Assembly (NCBI GenBank): GCA_001298545.1
Contig: LJCX01000025.1
Coordinates: 248,001 to 312,000 of the forward strand
DNA: 64,000 bases
DNA from: Actinobacteria bacterium OV320
Lineage (GTDB): Bacteria > Actinomycetota > Actinomycetes > Streptomycetales > Streptomycetaceae
Direction: 5' to 3'
The notes beneath the pieces are model-generated. The model was not told where the DNA came from, searched no databases, and saw only the letters and a program-made list of their open reading frames with translations. The translations under genes were made by a program, and so were the position numbers. Within the stretch, counting starts at the first letter, position 1. Each line of letters opens with the position of its first letter. Of this stretch, positions 49,423 to 57,946 are shown in pieces.

Positions 49423-50970
49423 TCAGGCGGTGGCCTTCCGTGGTCCTCCCGGAGTCGGCCCACCCGGAGTCGGCCCACCCGGAGTCGTCGCCTCGTGTGC
49501 CTTCGTCGCCGCGGCCGTCAGCGGCCGGGCGATGTCCTCCAGGGAGCGTCGCTCGGCCTTGACCGCGAGGAACACCGCCACCAGACCCGCCGCGCACATC
49601 AGCGTCGCGCCGATGCAGAAGGCGAGGACGGTGTCACCGACCTTGCCCGTGTCGGTGAGCTCGGCGAACAGCAGGGGGCCGCTGATACCGCCGGCCGCGG
49701 TGCCGAGGGCGTAGAAGAAGGCGATGGACATCGCGCGGGTCTCCATCGGGAAGACCTCGGACACCGTCAGATAGGCGCTCGACGCGCCCGCCGACGCGAA
49801 GAACAGCACCGCGCACCAGCAGGCCGTCATCGTCGTCGCGGTCAGCGAGCCCTGGTCGAACAGCCAGGCCGTGCCGAACAGCAGCACACCGGAGAGCAGG
49901 TACGTCGAGGAGATCATCACCCGCCGGCCCACCGTGTCGAACAGCTTGCCCAGCAGCAGCGGACCGCAGAAGTTGCCGATGGCGATGACGGCGAAGTAGT
50001 AGCCGGTGTTGCCGCTCGGCACGTCGAAGAACTTGGTCAGGATCGCGCCGAAGCCGAAGGTGATCGCGTTGTAGAGGAAGGCCTGCCCGATGAAGAGGGA
50101 GAAGCCGAGGACCGCGCGGCGCCGGTAGGAGGAGAACACCGTACGGGCGATCTCGACGAAGGAGACGCTGCGGCGCTGGTGGATGGTGAGCTCGCCCTCG
50201 GCCCGGGGCAGCCGCTCCCCGTTCTCCTCCTCGATCTGCTGTTCGATCGAGGTGACGATCTCCTCGGCCTCCCGGTCCCGGCCGTGGATCAGCAGCCAGC
50301 GTGGGCTCTCCGGGACGTGCCGCCGTACGAGCAGGATCACCAGGGCGAGGACGGCGCCCAGCGCGAACGTCAGCCGCCAGCCCACGTCCGCCGCGAAGAT
50401 GTCCGTGTTCAGCGCGACGATCGACAGCAGCGAACCGGCGACCGCACCCAGCCAGAAGCTGCCGTTGATGATCAGGTCGACGCGGCCCCGGTACTGCGCG
50501 GGGATCAGCTCGTCGATCGCGGAGTTGATGGCCGCGTACTCGCCGCCGATGCCGAAACCGGTGAGGAACCGGAAGAGCAGGAACCACCAGGTGTCGAAGG
50601 AGATCGCGGTCAGGGCGGTGGCCGCCAGATACACCGCGAGGGTGATCATGAACAGCTTCTTGCGGCCCCACTTGTCGGTCAGCCGGCCCCAGAACAGGGC
50701 GCCGATACAGGCGCCCGCGACGTACAGCGCGGCCGCGATACCGGTGACCTGCCCGGAGGTGATCGGCAGGCCGCTTCCCGGCTCCGACAGCCGGCTCGCG
50801 ATGTTCCCGACGACCGTGACCTCCAGGCCGTCCAGGATCCACACGGTGCCGAGTCCGAAGACGATGGTCCAGTGCCAGCGCGACCAGGGCAGCCGGTCGA
50901 GGCGGGCGGGGATGTCGGTGGTGATCGTGCGGTCCTTCTCGGCCGGCACGGCGGCGTCTGCGCTGGTCAT
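49423..50970 (-). CDS. MFS transporter, sugar/metabolite porter type
   Basis: A 515-residue, 12-helix transporter. Sugar-porter signatures are GRLTDKWGRKKLF after helix 2, RFLTGFGIGGEYAAINSAIDELIP in parts (helix 4), PESPRWLL before the central loop, and GRRVMISSTYLLSG. A large cytoplasmic loop (about 215-290) carries a charged helix (EIVTSIEQQIEEENGERL). The C-terminus ends in three copies of TPGGP coded by near-identical DNA. The ATG at 50970 has GGAGGGAG upstream. The substrate is not deducible; aromatic or organic acids are common for this branch. Confidence 0.9.
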   Translation of the reverse strand: MTSADAAVPAEKDRTITTDIPARLDRLPWSRWHWTIVFGLGTVWILDGLEVTVVGNIASRLSEPGSGLPITSGQVTGIAAALYVAGACIGALFWGRLTDKWGRKKLFMITLAVYLAATALTAISFDTWWFLLFRFLTGFGIGGEYAAINSAIDELIPAQYRGRVDLIINGSFWLGAVAGSLLSIVALNTDIFAADVGWRLTFALGAVLALVILLVRRHVPESPRWLLIHGRDREAEEIVTSIEQQIEEENGERLPRAEGELTIHQRRSVSFVEIARTVFSSYRRRAVLGFSLFIGQAFLYNAITFGFGAILTKFFDVPSGNTGYYFAVIAIGNFCGPLLLGKLFDTVGRRVMISSTYLLSGVLLFGTAWLFDQGSLTATTMTACWCAVLFFASAGASSAYLTVSEVFPMETRAMSIAFFYALGTAAGGISGPLLFAELTDTGKVGDTVLAFCIGATLMCAAGLVAVFLAVKAERRSLEDIARPLTAAATKAHEATTPGGPTPGGPTPGGPRKATA

Positions 50971-51051
50971 GGGCTCCCTCCTCGGCACGCTCCCCATCGG
51001 GCGGCACGCGGATCGTGTTCCCGCGACCGGCTGATTCAAGCGGCCGACCGG

Positions 51052-52365
51052 TCACGCCCCGAGCGCGCGCGCCACCGTGTAGATCAGCAACCCGGCCAGC
51101 GAGCCCACCACCGTGCCGTTGATCCGGATGAACTGGAGGTCGCGGCCGATGTTGGCCTCGATCTTGCGGGTCGTGTGCTCCGCGTCCCAGCCCGCGACCG
51201 TGTCGGTGATCAGGGAGGTGATCTCCTTCCGGTACGTCGTCACCACGTGCACCGCCGCACCCTCGACCCAGCTGTCCACCTTCTCCTGGACCTTGCGCTC
51301 GGTGGCCATCCGGGCCCCCAGGGACAGCAGCGAGGCCCGCACCCGCAGCCGCAGCTCACTGCGCTCGTCCTCCGCCGCCGCGACGATCATGGAGCGCACG
51401 GCGGTCCAGGCGGACGCGATCAGATCCTGCACCTCACCCCGGCCCAGCACCTCGCCCTTGAGCCGCTCCACCCGCGCCCGGGTGTCCGTGTCGGACTGGA
51501 GGTCGGAGGCGAAGTCGGTGAGGAACCGGTCGAGGGCCCCCCGGGCCGGATGGGACGGCATGTCCCGCATCTCCCCGCAGAACCGCAGCAGCTCCTTGTA
51601 GACGCGCTCACCGATCCGCTTGTCGACGAAACGAGGGGTCCAGCCGGGCGCTCCGCCCTCCACCGCGCCCATCACCGAGTCGCCGTGCAGCACCAGCCAG
51701 TCGTACGCCCGGGTCACCACCAGGTCCACGGCCCGCCGGTGACCGCCGTCCGCGACGACCTTCTCCAGCATCTTCCCGATGCCCGGCGCGATCTCCTGCG
51801 CGTCCGCACGCCGCGTGATCGCCTCCCCCACCACCGCCTGCACGTCCGAGTCGCGCAGCACCGTGAGCGCGCCCCGCAGCGCCGTCGCCAGCTCGGCCGT
51901 CACCCGGTCGGCGTGCTCCGGTTCGGCCAGCCAGGCGCCCAGCCGGGTGCCGATGCCGACCGCGCGCAGCCGCTGCCGTACGACGTCCTCGGAGAGGAAG
52001 TTCTCCCCGACGAACTCACCCAGCGAGACACCCAGTTGGTCCTTCTTGTTCGGGATGATCGCGGTGTGCGGAATAGGCAGGCCCAGCGGGTGGCGGAAGA
52101 GCGCCGTGACCGCGAACCAGTCGGCGAGCGCACCGACCATGCCCGCCTCCGCGGCGGCCGCCACATAGCCCGCCCAGGGGCCCGCGCCCCGATGGGAGGC
52201 CCACTCGGCGAGCACGTACACCACGGCGACGAACAGCAGCAGCCCGGCCGCGGTCAGTTTCATCCGGCGCACCCCGCGCCGCTTCTCCTCGTCGGCGGCG
52301 CTGAAGACGGTCATCGTGCGCGCCGCCCCGGTGCCGGCCGGCCGCTCCGCTTCCGTACGATCCAT
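51052..52365 (-). CDS. DUF445 family membrane-associated protein
   Basis: A 437-residue protein anchored by an N-terminal helix (KLTAAGLLLFVAVVYVLAEW) and a C-terminal helix (VVGSLAGLLIYTVARAL). The DUF445 signature is GMVGALADWFAVTALFRHPLGLPIPHTAIIPNKKDQLG in parts near residue 65-100. The middle is a long coiled-coil-like helical region, ending DLQFIRINGTVVG. Function unknown. The start is ambiguous between ATGs at 52365 and 52374. Confidence 0.88.
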   Translation of the reverse strand: MDRTEAERPAGTGAARTMTVFSAADEEKRRGVRRMKLTAAGLLLFVAVVYVLAEWASHRGAGPWAGYVAAAAEAGMVGALADWFAVTALFRHPLGLPIPHTAIIPNKKDQLGVSLGEFVGENFLSEDVVRQRLRAVGIGTRLGAWLAEPEHADRVTAELATALRGALTVLRDSDVQAVVGEAITRRADAQEIAPGIGKMLEKVVADGGHRRAVDLVVTRAYDWLVLHGDSVMGAVEGGAPGWTPRFVDKRIGERVYKELLRFCGEMRDMPSHPARGALDRFLTDFASDLQSDTDTRARVERLKGEVLGRGEVQDLIASAWTAVRSMIVAAAEDERSELRLRVRASLLSLGARMATERKVQEKVDSWVEGAAVHVVTTYRKEITSLITDTVAGWDAEHTTRKIEANIGRDLQFIRINGTVVGSLAGLLIYTVARALGA

Positions 52366-52531
52366 CCGTTCCATCCGTTCCGGTCGACGCCCCGTGCCAC
52401 CCGTGTCCCGCACGCAGATATTGTCCCTGCTTGACCGACTCCTGGAACGGAACAAGAGTTCCCGGCGTCTCTTTGGTGGGGAGCTCAACGGCGAACTCCT
52501 GCGTGAACGCATCACCGCATGAACGCTGAAC

Positions 52532-52579
52532 GCATCCACGCATGACTGCATCCACGCATGACTGCATCCACGCACGACC
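52532..52579. repeat. Three tandem copies of a 16-nt unit
   Basis: GCATCCACGCATGACT occurs at 52532 and 52548, with a variant copy (GCATCCACGCACGACC) at 52564, upstream of the GDSL hydrolase gene. The preceding bases from 52508 contain looser copies. Confidence 0.85.
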
Positions 52580-52627
52580 GCATGACCCGGAGCCTCGCCG
52601 CTCCCTTCACCGAGGAGAACCCCCAGC

Positions 52628-54232
52628 ATGACCAGGCCACACGTTGGGGGTGTGGGGGTGTCCCCCACAAGACACGGCGCCCTCCTGTCAGCGATCATCG
52701 CCCTTGTCGTGGGCCTGTCCGCCGCCATATACGTCTCCGCCGCCTCCGACCACGGCCCCGGACTCGACCCCCAGGCCGTCACCCGCGCCGCGGCACCCGG
52801 TCCCGGCAGCGCCGCCCCCATCTCGACGGGCGTCTGGGTCGGCACCTGGGCGGCCTCCCCGGTCAGCGGCGAACCCGGCACCGAGACCGACGGCATGGCC
52901 GGCCGCACGGTCCGCAACGTCGTACACACCAGCGTCGGCGGAACGAGTGCCCGCGTCACGCTGTCCAACCTCTACGGCACCGGCCCGCTCACCGTGACGC
53001 ACGCCACCCTCGCCGTCGCGGCCGGCGACGGGAGCGCGGCAGCGGTCCCCGACACGCTGCGCCGGCTCACCTTCGGCGGCGCCACCACCGTCGTCGTCCC
53101 GGCCGGCGGGCAGACGGTCAGCGACGCCGTCACCGTCGTCGTCCCGCACGACTCCGACGTCCTGGTCAGCACCTACTCGCCCACCTCGGCCGGGCCGGTC
53201 ACCTACCACCCGCACGCCCGGCAGACCAACTACGTCGCCGAGGGCGAGTCCACCGAGGACGTCAGCGGCGCCGCGTTCACCGGGGCCGGCGACCGCTGGC
53301 GCTACCTGACCGCCCTCGACGTGCTCAGCAACGAGGCCGACGGCACCCTCGTCGCCCTCGGCGACTCCATCACCGACGGCGTCACCTCCACCGCGGGCGC
53401 GAACCGGCGCTGGCCCGACGTCCTCGCCGACCGGCTGCGGGCGAGCGTCGCCGCCGACGGGGACGCGCCCCGCTACGGCGTCGTCAACGAGGGCATCAGC
53501 GGCAACCGGGTCCTCGCCGACGACTCCCGCCGCGGCGCCGCCGCCGTCAACCGCTTCGAACGGGACGTCCTCGGCCGCACCGACGTCAAGGTCGTCGTCG
53601 TCGACCTCGGCATCAACGACATCCTGCGCGACCCGGGGCTCGCCGACCCGCAGACGATCGTGGACGGCCTGCGCACCCTCGTCGACCGCGCCCACGCCCA
53701 CGGCATCAGGGTCGTCGGCACCACCCTCATGCCGTTCCGCGGCCACCGCGGCTACAACGACGGCCGCGAGGACGTACGGCAACACGTCAACCAGGCGATC
53801 CGGGCGGACGGGGTGTTCGACACGGTCGTCGACCTCGACCGTGCACTGCGCGACCCGTACGACCCGCGCAGCCTGCGCCCGGAGTACGACTCGGGCGACC
53901 ATCTCCACCCCAGCGACCGGGGCTACCGCAAGATGGCGGAGACCGTCGACCTGGCGAGACTGGCGGGAGCGGCGCCCCCCCCGCCGGGGCACCCCCCCCG
54001 CCCCCCCCCCGGGGCGGGGGCGGGCGGGCGCCCGGCGGGCGCCACGCCCCCGCCGCGCGGCTGCTCCGGCTGCCCCCCCACCCCCCCCCCGGGGACGGGG
54101 CCTCCCGAAAGATGGGGGAGCCGGTCGCCCGGGGGAGACGGGGGGGGGCGGCCCCCGCCCGGCTGTGACACCCGCCGAGCCCCACGCGGGGCTCGGAGCG
54201 AGCGGATCCCGGGACGGGCTCAGTCCTCGTAG
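52628..54232 (+). CDS. SGNH/GDSL hydrolase (lipase/esterase), 3' end unreliable
   Basis: Exported serine esterase. It has an N-terminal signal or anchor helix (ALLSAIIALVVGLSAAIYV), a beta-rich front domain (about 65-215), then the SGNH fold. Block I is VALGDSITDG (Ser247), block II NEGISGN, block III LGINDI, block V DHLHPSDRG with the Asp-His pair. Sequence up to about 53975 (AETVDLARLAGA) is convincing. After that the frame runs through homopolymer-rich sequence that looks like a corrupted second copy of bases about 53895-53990. In another frame that copy ends GGAAPARL and a stop at 54166-54168, which is probably the genuine end. True length is therefore near 455 residues. Confidence 0.85.
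   Translation: MTRPHVGGVGVSPTRHGALLSAIIALVVGLSAAIYVSAASDHGPGLDPQAVTRAAAPGPGSAAPISTGVWVGTWAASPVSGEPGTETDGMAGRTVRNVVHTSVGGTSARVTLSNLYGTGPLTVTHATLAVAAGDGSAAAVPDTLRRLTFGGATTVVVPAGGQTVSDAVTVVVPHDSDVLVSTYSPTSAGPVTYHPHARQTNYVAEGESTEDVSGAAFTGAGDRWRYLTALDVLSNEADGTLVALGDSITDGVTSTAGANRRWPDVLADRLRASVAADGDAPRYGVVNEGISGNRVLADDSRRGAAAVNRFERDVLGRTDVKVVVVDLGINDILRDPGLADPQTIVDGLRTLVDRAHAHGIRVVGTTLMPFRGHRGYNDGREDVRQHVNQAIRADGVFDTVVDLDRALRDPYDPRSLRPEYDSGDHLHPSDRGYRKMAETVDLARLAGAAPPPPGHPPRPPPGAGAGGRPAGATPPPRGCSGCPPTPPPGTGPPERWGSRSPGGDGGGRPPPGCDTRRAPRGARSERIPGRAQSS
53976..54170. other. Suspect sequence: degraded local duplication or assembly error
   Basis: Runs of 8-11 C or G occur repeatedly here and nowhere else in the window. 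Bases 54106-54168 align imperfectly with 53930-53990 (CCGAAAGATGGGGGAGCC against CCGCAAGATGGCGGAGAC, and GGGGGGCGGCCCCCGCC against GCGGGAGCGGCGCCC). The 53896-53930 part also has a C-rich counterpart before it. A real duplication would not convert so many different bases to C and G runs. Confidence 0.7.
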
Positions 54233-55047
54233 CGGCGCTCGCGCCGTTCGTCCCGGGGCCCGGACCCCGCGCCCTGGCCCCGGCCGAGGCCGTGCCCGTG
54301 CAGGAGGTCCTTGTGGTCCTCCAGTATCCGGCGGTGGGTCTCCCCCTCGTCGTCCCGGGACGAGGACCGCAGCTCGCGCTTCGCCGCCTTGCGGTCCAGC
54401 TTCTCCTGCCGCCGGGCGGCCCGTGTCTTCTTGCGCTCGATGCCGACCCCGCCCCAGAAGGCGAACCCGCCGACGACCACCCGCGGCGCGCCCGGGTCAC
54501 CGGGAACACCGGTCTCCCGCTGGTCGAAGCCGCCCATCACGCCGATCCCGCGGACCACGACCTCGACCCCCGGCGGCACCGTGATCTGCACCCCGCCCAT
54601 GATCGCGACACAGTTGATCTCGATCTCACCGGCGGCGAAGTTCGCCTCACGCAGATCGATCTCCCCGCCGCCCCAGAAGGCGAAGCAGTTGAACCGCCGG
54701 GGCGCCGTCCAGCGGCCCCTGCGCTGGAAGCCGGACAGCACGGCCACCGCCCAGGCCGAGGAACCCTCGCCACCCACGATCCGCCCGGCCCAACTCCCCT
54801 CCTCGACCGGCTCCTTGTGCAGCGACACGACGGGCGGAGGCGTGACCCCGGCGACCGGCAGATCCCGGGTGATCGGCGCCAACTCCCCGTACGTGCGCGC
54901 CTTGTACGTCTCCTCCAGCCGTTCCTCGAACTCCGTCATGTCGAGCCGGCCCTCCGCGAGGGCGTCCCGCAGGACCTCGGCGACCCGCTCGCGATCGGCG
55001 TCGGAGGCACGGAGATCCGGCAGGCCCGGGGCTGCGTCGTCGGTCAT
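54220..55047 (-). CDS. DUF1707 domain protein with cell-wall-active-antibiotics-response-like region
   Basis: A 275-residue cytoplasmic protein. The N-terminal 55 residues are DUF1707 (LRASDADRERVAEVLRDALAEGRLDMTEFEERLE in parts). The middle (about 95-200) is a beta-solenoid-like domain with repeated FNCFAFWGGGEID, INCVAIMGGVQITVPPG and VVGGFAFWGGVGIE, as in LiaF-type proteins. The C-terminus is highly charged and basic. Family members are linked to envelope-stress responses; the direct role is unknown. Its last 13 bases overlap the unreliable end of the GDSL frame. Confidence 0.88.
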   Translation of the reverse strand: MTDDAAPGLPDLRASDADRERVAEVLRDALAEGRLDMTEFEERLEETYKARTYGELAPITRDLPVAGVTPPPVVSLHKEPVEEGSWAGRIVGGEGSSAWAVAVLSGFQRRGRWTAPRRFNCFAFWGGGEIDLREANFAAGEIEINCVAIMGGVQITVPPGVEVVVRGIGVMGGFDQRETGVPGDPGAPRVVVGGFAFWGGVGIERKKTRAARRQEKLDRKAAKRELRSSSRDDEGETHRRILEDHKDLLHGHGLGRGQGAGSGPRDERRERRYED

Positions 55048-55056
55048 ATCAGCAGC

Positions 55057-56079
55057 CTACGAGTTCCCGGGCGCCTGCACTACGGTCTCCCTCGCGGTCT
55101 CCCGGTCCTGGTACATCCTGGCGATCACGGCCTCGATGTCCGGCTCCCGCACCGACAGGTCGACCAGCGGATACTCCGCCGCGATCCGGGCGACGAGCGG
55201 AGCCGCCGACTCCGACGCCGGGAACGCCAGCCACTGCCTCGGCCCGTCCACCTTCACCACCCGCGCCGCCTCCCCCACCTCGACCGGCGGCAGCTCCCGC
55301 TCCAGGTCCACCACCAGCGTCCGCTCGCTCTCCCCCGCCTCGTGCAGTCCGGCCAGCGCACCGTCGTAGACCAGACGACCGTGGTCGATGACCATCACCC
55401 GTGAGCAGAGCTGCTCGATGTCCTGGAGGTCGTGCGTGGTGAGCAGGACCGTCGTGCCGCGCTCGGTGTTCAGCTCGCGCAGGAACTCCCGCACCCGCGC
55501 CTTGGAGACCACGTCCAGACCGATCGTCGGCTCGTCCAGATAGAGCACCTCGGGATCGTGCAGCAGCGCCGCCGCGATGTCCCCGCGCATCCGCTGACCG
55601 AGCGACAGCTGACGCACCGGCACCTCCAACAGCGCCGACAGATCGAGGAGTTCGACCAGCCGGTCGAGATTCTCCCGGTAACGGCCGTCCGGGATCCGGT
55701 ACATGCGATGCATCAGCCGGTAGGAGTCGATCAGCGGAAGGTCCCACCACAGCGTCGTACGCTGCCCGAACACCACCCCTATGCGATGCGCCAGCCGCGT
55801 CCGCTCACGGGACGGGTCGATCCCGGCGACCCGCAGCCGGCCCCCGCTCGGCGTCAGGATCCCCGTCAGCATCTTGATCGTCGTCGACTTCCCCGCGCCG
55901 TTCGGCCCGATGTAACCGACCATCTCACCGCGCGCCACGGTGAACGAGATCGCGTCCACCGCCCGCACCCGCCGCAGCTCCCGCTGCAGAAAACCGGTCC
56001 TCCTGCGCACGTCGAAGACCTTCTCGACCCGGTCCACCTCGATGAACGCGCTCTCCGGCACCGTCGCACCCTCCGACAC
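55057..56079 (-). CDS. ABC transporter ATP-binding protein (ABC-2 exporter type)
   Basis: A 340-residue ATPase of a type 2 exporter. Motifs: Walker A GPNGAGKSTT, Q-loop GVVFGQRTTLWW, signature LSLGQRMRGDIA (variant of LSGGQ), Walker B VLYLDEPTIGLD, H-loop TTHDL. A C-terminal domain of about 70 residues follows, as in DrrA/NatA-like pumps. The GTG at 56079 has GAGGAG at six bases. The gene follows two permease genes in a three-gene operon; RTTLWWDLP and the variant signature are typical of a group often annotated as daunorubicin-resistance-like, but the substrate is unknown. Confidence 0.92.
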   Translation of the reverse strand: MSEGATVPESAFIEVDRVEKVFDVRRRTGFLQRELRRVRAVDAISFTVARGEMVGYIGPNGAGKSTTIKMLTGILTPSGGRLRVAGIDPSRERTRLAHRIGVVFGQRTTLWWDLPLIDSYRLMHRMYRIPDGRYRENLDRLVELLDLSALLEVPVRQLSLGQRMRGDIAAALLHDPEVLYLDEPTIGLDVVSKARVREFLRELNTERGTTVLLTTHDLQDIEQLCSRVMVIDHGRLVYDGALAGLHEAGESERTLVVDLERELPPVEVGEAARVVKVDGPRQWLAFPASESAAPLVARIAAEYPLVDLSVREPDIEAVIARMYQDRETARETVVQAPGNS

Positions 56080-56087
56080 GGCTCTCC

Positions 56088-56909
56088 TCAACTCCCCGTA
56101 CTCCGATACGTCCGCAGCCCCGCCCGCCACGCCGACCCCGCCACCGCACAGCACGCCACCGCCACCAGCGGCGGAGCGAACGCCGCCCACTCCGGCAGCC
56201 CCAGCGGATAAGGCCGCCCCAACACGTACGCCGCCGGAACCCAGTTGACGAACGCCAGCGGCAGCACGAACGTCACCCCGCGCACCAGCTCCGTACCGAA
56301 CACGGTCGGCGGATACTGCAACAGCGTCTGACCGCCGTACGTGAACGCGGCCTGCACCTCGGACGCGTCCTGCGCCACGAACTGGAACGCCGCGCCCGCC
56401 ACGAACACCGCCGCGAAGATCAACCCGCCGCACACCAGCATCACCGGCACCAGAGCCACCTTCACCGGCGTCCAGTCGACGTCCAGCGCCACCCACGCGT
56501 AGCCCAGCACCAGCGTGCCCTGGATCAGCCGGGCCACCCGACGCAGCGCGAATCGGTCCGCGGCGACCTGGGCCAGCACCGGCGCGGGCCGCACCAGCAA
56601 CGTGTCGAGCGTGCCGTCCCGCACCCGCGAACCCAGCCGGCCCGCCGAACCGATCGACAGGTCGGCCAGCCCGAACGACGTCGCCGACAACCCGTACAGA
56701 AACGCGACCTCCGGCAGCGTGTAACCGCCGAGCACATCCACCTGCGAGAACATCAGCAAGATCGCGACAAAGTCCAGCCCGGTCACCAGCAGACCACCGA
56801 CCACGGTCAGCACGAACGACACCCGGTAGGCCAGCGTCGAACGGATCCACATCCCGGCGATCAGCCGATAGGCCCGCAACCCCTCCACCAGCCGGCCGCC
56901 CTCACCCAC
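56088..56909 (-). CDS. ABC-2 family transporter permease
   Basis: A 273-residue permease with six hydrophobic helices and a short cytoplasmic N-terminus (GEGGRLVEGLRAYRLIAGMW). The loop LGSRVRDGTLDTLLVRPAPVL is characteristic of ABC-2 permeases of this type. Its GTG start overlaps the 3' end of the other permease gene by 8 nt, and the ATPase gene starts 8 bp after its stop. The two permeases and ATPase should form one heterodimeric exporter. Confidence 0.88.
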   Translation of the reverse strand: MGEGGRLVEGLRAYRLIAGMWIRSTLAYRVSFVLTVVGGLLVTGLDFVAILLMFSQVDVLGGYTLPEVAFLYGLSATSFGLADLSIGSAGRLGSRVRDGTLDTLLVRPAPVLAQVAADRFALRRVARLIQGTLVLGYAWVALDVDWTPVKVALVPVMLVCGGLIFAAVFVAGAAFQFVAQDASEVQAAFTYGGQTLLQYPPTVFGTELVRGVTFVLPLAFVNWVPAAYVLGRPYPLGLPEWAAFAPPLVAVACCAVAGSAWRAGLRTYRSTGS

Positions 56910-57702
56910 CCTGCACCACCACCCGCCGCGTCGCCGCCCCCTGCACCAGCCGGCCCACCGCCAGCAGCACCACCGCCCAACCCGCCTGGAAGACGAACGC
57001 GAACAGCGGATCCGTCCGCCCCATCAGCACGTCCGCGGGCATCTGCAACAACGCCGACCACGGCAGCAGCGTCACGATGTCACCCAGCGGCTGAGGAAAC
57101 GCGTTGAGCGGCAGCGCCATCCCCGAGAAGAACATCCCGGTGACCATCAGCACCTGCACCGCACCCGTGCCGTCCATCAACCAGAACCCGCTCAACGCCA
57201 CCAGGAACCGGATTCCGAAACTGACCACCATCGCCAGCCCGATCGTCACCGCGAAGGCCGCCCAGATCACCGGATCGTGGGGCAACGCCGTCGGAAAGAA
57301 CAACGCCCCGAAGACGAACGGCAGCACCCCGCGGCCCAGCAGCTGGAACAACGCCCGCCCCAGATCGCCCGCCAGCCACCACGCCTGGAGATCGGCCGGC
57401 CGGTACAGGTCGATGGCGACCTCACCCGTACGGATCCGCTCCATCAACTCGGTCTCGAAACCGCCGCCCTGGATCGCGAGCGTCGCGAACAGCGCCTGCC
57501 CCAGCCACACATAGGTGACCGCCTGCGCCTGGTCATAGCCCCCCAGGTGCGGCCGCTCGTCCCACAACGCCAGATATGTGTAGACGAGGATCAGGCCGAA
57601 AACGGTATTGGTGAACACCCCCGCGGCCGTCGCCACCCGATAGGTCGCGTACCTTCTGAAACCCCCCGCCGCGACGGTCGCGTACAACCGCGCCGATCCC
57701 AA
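56902..57702 (-). CDS. ABC-2 family transporter permease
   Basis: A 266-residue, six-helix permease, first gene of the exporter operon. The conserved loop FETELMERIRTGEVAIDLYRPADLQ is the counterpart of the RVRDGTLDTLLVRP loop in its partner. The start chosen is a TTG at 57702 (LGSARLYATVAAGG) because GAGGAGG lies about nine bases upstream. The open frame runs on to an ATG at 57870, but that extra part is arginine-rich and carries the probable promoter region shared with the penicillin-binding-protein gene. Confidence 0.83.
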   Translation of the reverse strand: MGSARLYATVAAGGFRRYATYRVATAAGVFTNTVFGLILVYTYLALWDERPHLGGYDQAQAVTYVWLGQALFATLAIQGGGFETELMERIRTGEVAIDLYRPADLQAWWLAGDLGRALFQLLGRGVLPFVFGALFFPTALPHDPVIWAAFAVTIGLAMVVSFGIRFLVALSGFWLMDGTGAVQVLMVTGMFFSGMALPLNAFPQPLGDIVTLLPWSALLQMPADVLMGRTDPLFAFVFQAGWAVVLLAVGRLVQGAATRRVVVQGG

Positions 57703-57946
57703 GGCAACCGTCCTCCTCGCCCGCTTGTCACCCTTGGTGCCCTCTTCGACACCGAAGCGCAGGAGCCTAGTGCTCCGCTCCCGCCGCGTGCCACGCGTTT
57801 TCCGGGCACGACGTGTGACCGAACGCGCGCCGATTGTCGGGAACGGAACGCTTGGTGCGAGAGTCTTCAACAGGGGACGCAGAAGGCGTTACGAGGCTTA
57901 AGAGGCGTACGGGAACGTACGACGCGAAACAGGAGTCCAGCAACAC

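Noticed and set aside
49021..52434. 1137-residue plus-strand open frame across the MFS and DUF445 genes
   Set aside because: Composition is Arg/Gly/Pro/Gln noise, and it lies antisense to two clear minus-strand genes.
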